Made by a program: the position numbers and the translations under genes. Below, piece by piece: positions 1 to 4,675 of a DNA stretch of 7,517 nt. Under the pieces are notes generated by a model, which saw nothing but the letters and a program-made list of their open reading frames with translations, was not told the DNA's origin and made no database searches. Source of the DNA: Kiloniellales bacterium (GTDB taxonomy: Bacteria > Pseudomonadota > Alphaproteobacteria > Kiloniellales > JAKSDN01); NCBI GenBank assembly GCA_022360075.1, contig JAKSDN010000026.1:1-7517 (forward strand). The letters run 5' to 3'. Position 1 is the stretch's first letter. Every line of letters begins with the position of its first letter.

Positions 1-55
1 CAATGGCTGTTGATGGGGTGTTGGGCAAGGAAGGCGCGCACGGTTCGAAGCCGCT

Positions 56-65
56 CGTTGCAACG
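56..65. promoter_or_regulatory. Short perfect palindrome upstream of the GntR gene, possible operator
   Basis: CGTTGCAACG is a perfect 10-bp palindrome ending 20 bases before the regulator's ATG. GntR-family proteins bind short palindromes and often autoregulate, so this is a possible operator. A palindrome this short also arises by chance, and only 85 bases of upstream sequence are available. No convincing -35/-10 pair is visible here. Confidence 0.2.
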
Positions 66-85
66 TCAAGGATTGAGCCAAGAAA

Positions 86-769
86 ATGGCTGTCACTTCA
101 GAGCTCACGCCGATCAAGCGCGACAAGACCCTGAGCGAGCATGTCTACGAGCAGTTGAAGCGATCTCTCATGTCGGGCGCCTTCCTGCCGGGCCAGAAGC
201 TGTCATCGCGCAGCATCGCGCAGGCCGTCGGGGTGAGCTCCACGCCGGCGCGTGAGGCTCTGTCGCGGCTCATCGCGGAAGGAGCCCTCGAGGCCAATGG
301 GCCAAAGACGATCCTGGTGCCCCGGCTCACGCCGCGGCGGCTGTTCGAAATCACCCAGATCCGCCTCCTGCTGGAAGGCTTGGCTTCGGAGCAGGCCGCG
401 ACAAGGTTCGACGCCGCGGCGGTTGAAGACCTGGAGCGAGTCCAGCTCGCGCTCATCGCGGCCATGGACCGGCAGGACTACAAGACCGTGCTGGGCCAGA
501 ACGAGGTGTTTCATTTCGCGATCTATTCCCGCTGCGATATGCCGAGGCTGCTCAGCATCATCGAATCCCTCTGGCTCAGCATCGGACCGCATTTCAATCT
601 GCTCTATCCCGAGTTTCGCCTGACGCGCGCGGGTATCAACAATCACGCGGCGGCCATTGGCGCCATCAAGGCCGGGGACGCCGCGGCCTTGCGCGACGCC
701 ATGCAGCAGGATATTCGCGACGGCTTTGCGCGCCTGAGCCGGGCGATCGAAGAAGATCTCAAGCACTGA
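86..769 (+). CDS. GntR-family transcriptional regulator, FadR subfamily (FCD domain)
   Basis: Cytoplasmic one-component regulator of 227 aa, the usual length for FCD-type GntR proteins. Residues about 15-80 form the winged helix-turn-helix: YEQLKRSLMSGAFLPGQKL, then the recognition-helix stretch SSTPAREALSRLIAEGAL (51-68). Residues about 85-220 are the all-helical FCD ligand-binding domain. In this family that domain usually binds a carboxylic acid effector, often through a metal held by an Asp and three His. Here H143, H169 and H187 are candidates, but the expected Asp is N139 (NEVFH) and the usual C-terminal His of MRRHI is D209 (MQQDI), so metal binding may be altered. The ATG at 86 puts the HTH at the normal distance from the N-terminus; a weak AAGGA lies at 68-72. 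Its gene leads a decayed catabolic cluster, so it probably controlled the aminotransferase and ThDP genes. The target and effector are inferred, not seen. Confidence 0.93.
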   Translation: MAVTSELTPIKRDKTLSEHVYEQLKRSLMSGAFLPGQKLSSRSIAQAVGVSSTPAREALSRLIAEGALEANGPKTILVPRLTPRRLFEITQIRLLLEGLASEQAATRFDAAAVEDLERVQLALIAAMDRQDYKTVLGQNEVFHFAIYSRCDMPRLLSIIESLWLSIGPHFNLLYPEFRLTRAGINNHAAAIGAIKAGDAAALRDAMQQDIRDGFARLSRAIEEDLKH

Positions 770-804
770 CCGGCCGGGCCATCCGACCTAGGATCCCGAC
801 ATTC

Positions 805-849
805 CATTTGATCTCTTTTGCTATTTGATATAGCAAAAGAGATCAAATG
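805..849. repeat. Perfect inverted repeat with 20-bp arms and 5-base loop
   Basis: The left arm CATTTGATCTCTTTTGCTAT (805-824) and its exact reverse complement (830-849) flank the loop TTGAT (825-829). Only 6 of 20 bases per arm are G or C, against a strongly GC-rich surround. It starts 35 bases after the GntR stop codon. As RNA it would make a long stable hairpin on either strand and could end transcription, but no U-run follows the right arm, so it is not a canonical intrinsic terminator. It could instead be an operator for the neighbouring regulator or the remnant of a mobile-element end. The structure is certain; the function is not known. Confidence 0.85.
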
Positions 850-1172
850 AGCCGCTCGACAGGGCTGAGCGAGCGCGCGGCCGCACCGAGCAACGCCGGT
901 TTGGAGGATTGCCATGGCTGGAGGAATGAGGGTCGAACTTGTCGCGCCAGGCGTCCGGAAGCGGCGTTGCGCGAAGTCTCCAACCCGGCCTCGGCGTTCC
1001 CCATCGGCTACAACTCCCTGGCACGGCACCTTCTCGGCGAATCCGCCGTCCATGGTCGCGGGCATCGCGGAGCAGAAGGTTCTCAAGGGTACGAGCCGGC
1101 TCATGCTCGAGCGTGGCATCATCCTGCCGGCCCTGTCATCGAGCTCGCTCTCCACGGTCATGACTGACTCAG

Positions 1173-1373
1173 GGCCTGACCCAGATTGATTGCTTTGGAA
1201 ACAAGAGCTTGGAGCAAAGAGGCTCTTCACTTGTCATTGCCGGACGTGATCCGGCAATCCAGGCATCGTTTGACCCAGACGCCACTTTGGATCACCGGGT
1301 CAAGCCCGGTGATGACAAATGAGGTATGACAACTCTCTGATCTCAAAGAGCTCATTTTGAGTCGGACTCTCAG
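1173..1373. mobile_element. 201-bp palindromic MITE-like/REP-type element with CTCAG direct repeats
   Basis: CTCAG occurs at 1168-1172 and again at 1369-1373. Removing one copy plus the intervening DNA (201 bp, 67 codons) fuses the aminotransferase remnant in frame as LSTVMTDS-DIELFLASF, the expected family sequence, so this looks like a true insertion with a 5-bp target duplication. Inside the direct repeats the two ends are imperfect inverted repeats: 16 of the first 25 positions match by eye (GGCCTGACCCAGATTGATTG against the reverse complement of the right end). Interior hairpins are AAGAGC/GCTCTT (1203-1208/1222-1227) and the double hairpin at 1231-1318. No coding capacity is apparent, so it would be non-autonomous. 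Its repeat core is of a kind common in alphaproteobacterial intergenic regions. The exact boundaries could shift by a few bases. Confidence 0.6.
1231..1318. repeat. Double-hairpin intergenic palindromic repeat (core of the inserted element)
   Basis: Outer arms TTGTCAT (1231-1237) and ATGACAA (1312-1318) enclose two hairpins. One is TGCCGGA/TCCGGCA (1238-1244/1250-1256, loop CGTGA). The other is ATCACCGGG/CCCGGTGAT (1291-1299/1305-1313, loop TCAAG). Outer arms and stems together also pair as one long imperfect palindrome. Read on the minus strand it contains VITGLDPVIQ, a peptide that turns up in spurious ORFs of many alphaproteobacteria because this repeat family is so widespread. It would fold strongly in RNA just upstream of the ThDP gene and could affect read-through. 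Confidence 0.8.
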
Positions 1374-1464
1374 ACATCGAGCTCTTCCTCGCCTCCTTCG
1401 CCGAGTTCCTGGACACGGAGGAGGCTCGGAGCTGGTCGGCGGGACAGACGATCTAGGGATTGGC

Positions 1465-1470
1465 GGAGGA
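1465..1470 (+). promoter_or_regulatory. Ribosome binding site of the ThDP enzyme gene
   Basis: GGAGGA lies 11 bases upstream of the ATG at 1482 and is the strongest Shine-Dalgarno sequence in the left half of the window. It fixes the start of the ThDP enzyme. It falls directly after the stop codon of the aminotransferase remnant (1454-1456), the arrangement expected between two genes of one operon. Confidence 0.7.
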
Positions 1471-1481
1471 ACAATTCGAAT

Positions 1482-3212
1482 ATGAGCACACAAGCGGCGA
1501 GCGCCCACGAGACGGTCGAGAGCGGGGCGACGGCGGCCGAGGCTGCGGCGCAGGCGCTGAAGCGCCACAATGTCGACTGCCTTTTCGCCCAAAGCCTTCC
1601 GTCTGCGCTGATCCTTGCCGCCGAGGACGTCGGCATTCGCCAGATCGCCTATCGGACCGAGAACGCCGGCGGCGCCATGGCGGACGGCTATGCCAGGCGA
1701 TCCAATAAGGTCGGTGTAGTTTGCGCTCAGAACGGACCGGCCGCCACGCTACTGGTGCCGCCGCTCGCCGAAGCTCTGAAGGCCAGCATTCCGGTCGTCG
1801 CCCTGGTTCAGGAGGTCGACCGGCCGAACGTCGATCGCAATGCCTTTCAGGAGCTCGACCACATCGCCCTGTTTGAAAGCTGCACCAAGTGGGTGCGGCG
1901 GGTGATGGATGCCGATCGGATCGAGGACTACATCGACGCCGCCTTCGTGGCGGCGGCGACCGGCCGGCCGGGTCCCGCGGCCCTGCTGCTGCCGGCCGAT
2001 CTCCTGAAAGAGACCACGACGGCGGCGCGTGGGCAGCGCTCGTCGAAGCTTGGGTACTGGCCGCTCGACCGCGTGGTGGCCGATCCCGACGCCATCGCCC
2101 GGGCGGTGGCGCTGATCGTCGAGGCCGAGCGGCCGGTCGTCCTCGCCGGCGGCGGCATTCATGGCGCCCAGGCCGCAGACGCGCTCGCTCGTCTGCAAGA
2201 TCTCGCGGCTTTGCCCGTGGCGACGACCGTCATGGGCAAGGGCTGCGTCGACGAGCGGCATGGCCTTTCGCTGGGCGTTTCGGGCGCTCTGGCCGGCAGG
2301 AATGCGCTGGGCCATCACACGCGGCCGTTCATTGCCGAGGCGGATCTGGTCGTTCTCATCGGCACCCGCACCAATCAGAACGGCACCGATAGCTGGCGGC
2401 TGATTCCGCCGGGCGCTGCCGTCGTGCACCTCGACATCGACGGGCAAGAAGTCGGCCGCAACGGCGAAGCGGTGCGCCTGGTCGGCGATGCCAAGCTCAC
2501 CTTGGAGGCCTTGGCCGAACGGCTGGGCGCGCTGGACCTGACCAGACGGCAAGCGGCGCGCGGCGGGTTGGAGGCGCGCATCGCCGACGCTAAGGCGCGC
2601 CACGGGGCCGAGGCGGCCGCGCGGTGCCGCTCCGACGCCGCGCCGATCCGACCCGAGCGGCTGATGGCGGAGATGCAGACGCTTCTGACGCCGGAGACCA
2701 CGGTGGTGGCCGACGCCAGCTACGCCTCGATGTGGGTGGCGGCCGGTCTGACGTCGCTCGCGCCGGGCATGCGCTTCCTGACGCCGCGTGGCCTTGCCGG
2801 TCTGGGCTGGGGCTATCCCATGGCTTTGGGCGCCAAGCTCGCCCGACCGGACCAGCCGGTGCTCTGCGTTGCGGGAGACGGCGGCTTCGGACACTGCTGG
2901 CAAGAACTGGAGACGGCCAAGCGGATGGGCCTGCCGGTCGTGCTGACGCTCTTGAACAACGGTGTCCTGGGCTATCAGAAGGACGCCGAGAACGTGAAAT
3001 TCGGGCGTCACACCAGTGCTTGCACGTTCGAGCCGGTCGATCATGTGAAGATTGCCGAGGCCTGCGGCTGCCTCGGCCTTCGCGTGGCGCGGCCCGGCGA
3101 CTACGCCGCGGCCCTGCAAGCCGGTCTCGAGTCAGATCGGCCGGTTTTGATCGAGGTGGATACGGACCCGGAGGCTTTTCCGCCGCTGACGTTGTTCGAC
3201 AACGGGAGCTAG
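1482..3212 (+). CDS. Thiamine-diphosphate-dependent enzyme, acetolactate synthase large subunit-like
   Basis: A complete 576-aa cytoplasmic enzyme of the acetolactate synthase/pyruvate decarboxylase superfamily, with the usual three domains. Residues about 15-180 are the N-terminal pyrimidine-binding domain, with the cofactor-activating Glu at E60 (RTENAGGAMADGYAR) and the family-typical GRPGPAALLLPADL (161-174). Residues about 200-350 are the central Rossmann-like domain (RPVVLAGGGIHGA, 217-229; ADLVVLIGTRTNQNGT). Residues about 390-560 are the C-terminal PP-binding domain, with the Mg/ThDP motif G465-D466-G467 to N492-N493. Such enzymes decarboxylate 2-oxo acids or ligate the resulting carbanion, but the substrate cannot be read from sequence. 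Retention of E60 argues against glyoxylate carboligase, which lacks this Glu. No regulatory small subunit is adjacent, so a catabolic role is likelier than branched-chain amino acid synthesis. Its neighbours (GntR regulator, aminotransferase and hydantoinase B remnants) suggest degradation of an amino acid or cyclic amide, as an inference. Confidence 0.93.
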   Translation: MSTQAASAHETVESGATAAEAAAQALKRHNVDCLFAQSLPSALILAAEDVGIRQIAYRTENAGGAMADGYARRSNKVGVVCAQNGPAATLLVPPLAEALKASIPVVALVQEVDRPNVDRNAFQELDHIALFESCTKWVRRVMDADRIEDYIDAAFVAAATGRPGPAALLLPADLLKETTTAARGQRSSKLGYWPLDRVVADPDAIARAVALIVEAERPVVLAGGGIHGAQAADALARLQDLAALPVATTVMGKGCVDERHGLSLGVSGALAGRNALGHHTRPFIAEADLVVLIGTRTNQNGTDSWRLIPPGAAVVHLDIDGQEVGRNGEAVRLVGDAKLTLEALAERLGALDLTRRQAARGGLEARIADAKARHGAEAAARCRSDAAPIRPERLMAEMQTLLTPETTVVADASYASMWVAAGLTSLAPGMRFLTPRGLAGLGWGYPMALGAKLARPDQPVLCVAGDGGFGHCWQELETAKRMGLPVVLTLLNNGVLGYQKDAENVKFGRHTSACTFEPVDHVKIAEACGCLGLRVARPGDYAAALQAGLESDRPVLIEVDTDPEAFPPLTLFDNGS

Positions 3213-3225
3213 GCAGCGGAGCAGC

Positions 3226-3489
3226 GGCCCGGGGCGGGGCGACCCCTACGAACGCGACCCGGATCTGGTCTTGCGCGGTGTGCAGGACGAGCTCCTGGAC
3301 TCGGAGACCTCCCGCCAAAGCTATGGCGTCATCATCGATGAGGAGGCCGGCATCGTCGATCGGGCGGCCACGAAGAGATGCCGCGAAGCCGACGCCGATC
3401 GGAGATCGGTCGGCGCCAAGGCAGAAGCAAGGTCCCTGAGGAGACCGGACCACAGCCGCGCCGCATCTGGCATGTCGCGAGGCCCCTAG
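3226..3489 (+). pseudogene. C-terminal fragment of a hydantoinase B/5-oxoprolinase-type (HyuB) gene
   Basis: The +1 frame reads GPGRGDPYERDPDLVLRGV (from 3226) followed by DELLDSETSRQSYGVII and IVDRAATKRCREA, to about 3390. This fits the extreme C-terminus of HyuB family proteins, which typically end GGGYGDPxERDPxxVxxDVxxGxVSxxxAxxxYGVVxxxxxxVDxxAT. HyuB proteins are the second subunit of ATP-dependent N-methylhydantoinases/oxoprolinases and are normally well over 500 aa. Only about 55 recognisable residues survive here, directly behind the ThDP enzyme stop with no start codon of their own. The rest of the ORF to the TAG at 3487-3489 is Arg/Ala-rich and not family-like, probably a frame run-on. 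The fragment was presumably left by a deletion that joined it to the ThDP gene. The alternative is chance similarity, which I think unlikely given several matching blocks in one frame. Confidence 0.6.
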
Positions 3490-4421
3490 GCGCTTCCCGT
3501 CCGGCCGATCGTCGGGGCGATCAAGTCCGGTAGAATGCCGCAGGCTCTTGCGTAGGCCGCGGCGTTCCGGCCGGACAGCAGGCCGGTTCCGACCAGCAGG
3601 GTGCGCAGCCCGGCGTTGCGGCCGCCGAGTATGTCGGTGTGAGGGCTATCGCCGACGGCGAGGATCTCGGCCGGATGCAATCCGGGTAGGGTCGCCAGAA
3701 CCTCTCGGTAGATCGGCAGAAACGGCTTGCCGAGGAAGGTCGGCATGATGCCCGTGGCGTCGGCCAAGCGGTGGCTGTACCAACCCGGGTCTGCGGCGAG
3801 GCGGTCGCGCGGCAGCTCGGGCCAGGGCGCCGCGATATCGGGATTGGCCACGATGAGCGGCCGAGGACGGCGGCGTAGGCTGGCTTCGAGCTGCGCTTGG
3901 CGCGCCTCGTCCCAGTCGTCGCTTTCCAGCATCACGAAGCCCCCGGCGGCGTCGAGGTCTGCCGGCTTGCCGTCCCAAGCGGCCAGGTCGCGCGCAGCAA
4001 GCCCGGGAACCACCGAAGGGGTCGCGACCACGAGCCAGCCGCCCGGCCGCGCGTCGAGGCGGCTTTCCAGCAAGCTGAGGCCGCTGATCACCTCCTCGTC
4101 GGCGATGGCGACGCCGCGGCGGCGGTGGCGCGCGGCGATCTCCGCCGGCAGGGCGCTGGCGTCGTTGGTCAAGACCCGGATCGCGATCCCCGCGTCGCGC
4201 AGCCGCGCGACGGCCTCCATCGCGCCGGGAAGCGCCTGCGCCCCGGTGTTGAGCACGCCGAAACCGTCCAGCACGACCGCGCGCGCGCCCAACCGGGCAA
4301 CTGCCGCGACGACGCCTTCGACCGCGATGGGCTCGACCTCGGCGGGCTTAGGCGGCAGCCGCGGCTCGCAGCGCCGGTAGGCCTGCCAGGCTTCTTCAAA
4401 CCCTATGGTTGAAACGGTCAT
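3486..4421 (-). CDS. HAD superfamily subfamily IIA hydrolase (NagD-like, TIGR01459-type)
   Basis: A 311-aa cytoplasmic protein with HAD phosphatase motifs in order: motif I VVLDGFGVL with the nucleophile D52; motif II VLTNDAS with T85; the substrate cap between them and motif III (class IIA, about residues 115-200); motif III lysine K232 in FLGKP; motif IV GDSPHTDILGG with D258 and D263. The second Asp of the usual DxDx(T/V) motif is F54. In the related TIGR01459 branch this position is a Trp (DVWGV), so the loss of the general acid appears to be a lineage trait and not decay, though Phe is unusual. Relatives include NagD and phosphoglycolate phosphatase-like enzymes; the substrate is unknown. 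The start is the only Met near the N-terminus (CAT at 4419-4421). The gene runs opposite to its neighbours: convergent with the hydantoinase remnant, divergent from the transporter operon. No functional link to either is apparent. Confidence 0.9.
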   Translation of the reverse strand: MTVSTIGFEEAWQAYRRCEPRLPPKPAEVEPIAVEGVVAAVARLGARAVVLDGFGVLNTGAQALPGAMEAVARLRDAGIAIRVLTNDASALPAEIAARHRRRGVAIADEEVISGLSLLESRLDARPGGWLVVATPSVVPGLAARDLAAWDGKPADLDAAGGFVMLESDDWDEARQAQLEASLRRRPRPLIVANPDIAAPWPELPRDRLAADPGWYSHRLADATGIMPTFLGKPFLPIYREVLATLPGLHPAEILAVGDSPHTDILGGRNAGLRTLLVGTGLLSGRNAAAYARACGILPDLIAPTIGRTGSA

Positions 4422-4475
4422 GGCAGGGAAATCGGCCTCCGACGGCGCGAGAGTTCCATAGTCCTTGGCTCACAC

Positions 4476-4494
4476 GACAAGAGTTTGTCAACAA
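4476..4494. promoter_or_regulatory. Operator-like dyad upstream of the transporter operon
   Basis: Two overlapping inverted repeats lie here: GACAA-GAGT-TTGTC (4476-4489) and TTGT-CA-ACAA (4485-4494). The latter resembles the TTGTnnACAA half-site arrangement seen for several FCD-type GntR regulators. It sits about 35 bp upstream of the candidate -35. Which regulator would bind is unknown, and a chance match in an AT-rich patch is possible. Confidence 0.25.
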
Positions 4495-4528
4495 AAACCA
4501 CAATTTCCGGCAAGCATTCGGAAGGCGC

Positions 4529-4558
4529 TTGACGGCTCCCGGCCGGGCAACCGATACT
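4529..4558 (+). promoter_or_regulatory. Candidate sigma-70 promoter of the transporter operon
   Basis: TTGACG (4529-4534) and GATACT (4553-4558) are separated by 18 bp. They match the -35 consensus at 5 of 6 positions and the -10 consensus at 4 of 6. Transcription would begin near 4565, giving a leader of about 110 bases before the binding-protein ATG. Position and spacing are good; the assignment is from consensus only. Confidence 0.4.
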
Positions 4559-4663
4559 GCCGAACCAACGTGTATTTATGCAGGTTTTGCTGGACTTTGC
4601 CGAGGGGAGAGCGAGGGCCGGCGTGACGGATGCGACGCGGATTGCGTCGACCTATGGGCCACA

Positions 4664-4669
4664 GGGAGG
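4664..4669 (+). promoter_or_regulatory. Ribosome binding site deciding the start of the binding protein
   Basis: GGGAGG ends 6 bases before the ATG at 4676. The open frame extends upstream to 4409, but only the ATG at 4676 has a strong Shine-Dalgarno and places the twin-arginine signal at a sensible distance from the N-terminus. Confidence 0.7.
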
Positions 4670-4675
4670 CATTCG

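Larger units (their letters stand above)
914..1456 (+). pseudogene. C-terminal remnant of a class III (glutamate-1-semialdehyde-type) aminotransferase, interrupted by a hairpin element
   Basis: The +2 frame carries GTFSANPPSMVAGIAEQ (from 1025), which resembles the GTxSxNPLxMAAG region near the phosphate-binding Thr of PLP-dependent class III aminotransferases. It is followed too soon by LERGIIL and LSTVMTD (about 1106-1168), which resemble the C-terminal RG-I-L / LSTxMTDxDI segment of the same family. Roughly 90-100 residues normally lie between these blocks, so there is an internal deletion near 1090. The last block, DIELFLASFAEFLD (1373-1414), matches the family's usual ending DxDIxxFxxxFxxFL. 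It sits in the same frame beyond a 201-bp insertion and ends at TAG 1454-1456. MAGGMRVELVAPG (914-952) may be the preceding GG-RxxIMxLxAPG segment, but that is weak. The PLP-lysine region and N-terminal domain are absent, so it cannot be functional. The true left boundary is uncertain. The stop is 25 bases before the ThDP-enzyme ATG, which suggests former co-transcription. Confidence 0.62.
770..1481. other. 712-bp stretch without an intact gene between the GntR and ThDP genes
   Basis: This stretch holds, in order, the AT-rich 20-bp-arm palindrome, the decayed aminotransferase C-terminus, the 201-bp hairpin element inside that remnant, and the ribosome binding site of the ThDP enzyme. ORFs readable here (for example from 847 or 939) have no family-like sequence and overlap the remnant in other frames. 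I could not identify a convincing promoter for the ThDP gene. Confidence 0.7.
4422..4675. promoter_or_regulatory. Divergent intergenic region between the HAD hydrolase and the ABC transporter operon
   Basis: 254 bp, lower in GC in the middle (about 4470-4510) than the coding regions. It must hold the promoters of both flanking genes. It contains an operator-like dyad (TTGTCAACAA, 4485-4494, overlapping the GACAA/TTGTC repeat at 4476-4489), a candidate plus-strand promoter (4529-4558), and a small hairpin CGACGC/GCGTCG (4633-4638/4644-4649) in the presumed leader of the binding-protein mRNA. No intact gene is seen in it. Confidence 0.55.

Noticed and set aside
10..255. 81-aa ORF overlapping the GntR start
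   Set aside because: It overlaps the HTH-coding region in another frame and has no motif. Upstream sequence is too short to support a gene.
847..1167. 106-aa open frame starting inside the large palindrome
   Set aside because: No ribosome binding site and no family similarity. The family-like sequence in this interval is in another frame.
1231..1318. CRISPR array or tRNA-like structure in the repeat region
   Set aside because: There are two unequal hairpins but no regularly spaced direct repeats, and no cloverleaf or anticodon arm.
1227..1592. Minus-strand 121-aa ORF containing VITGLDPVIQ
   Set aside because: This peptide is the translation of a widespread palindromic intergenic repeat and not evidence of a gene.
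1749..3119. 456-aa open frame on the minus strand across the ThDP gene
   Set aside because: Its translation is rich in Arg/Gly/His with no recognisable motifs, and it is antisense to a protein with intact catalytic motifs. Such frames are expected in GC-rich DNA.
1482..3212. Glyoxylate carboligase or biosynthetic acetolactate synthase assignment
   Set aside because: Glyoxylate carboligase lacks the catalytic Glu that is present here (E60), and no ilvH-type small subunit gene is adjacent. The specific name is not supported.
3727..4380. 217-aa plus-strand open frame opposite the HAD gene
   Set aside because: Ser/Arg/Ala-rich with no family features; it lies opposite a gene with all HAD motifs.
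4409..4675. N-terminal extension of the binding protein from ATG 4409
   Set aside because: It would add 89 residues without family similarity in front of a Tat signal and lacks a Shine-Dalgarno. It also overlaps the start of the divergent HAD gene.
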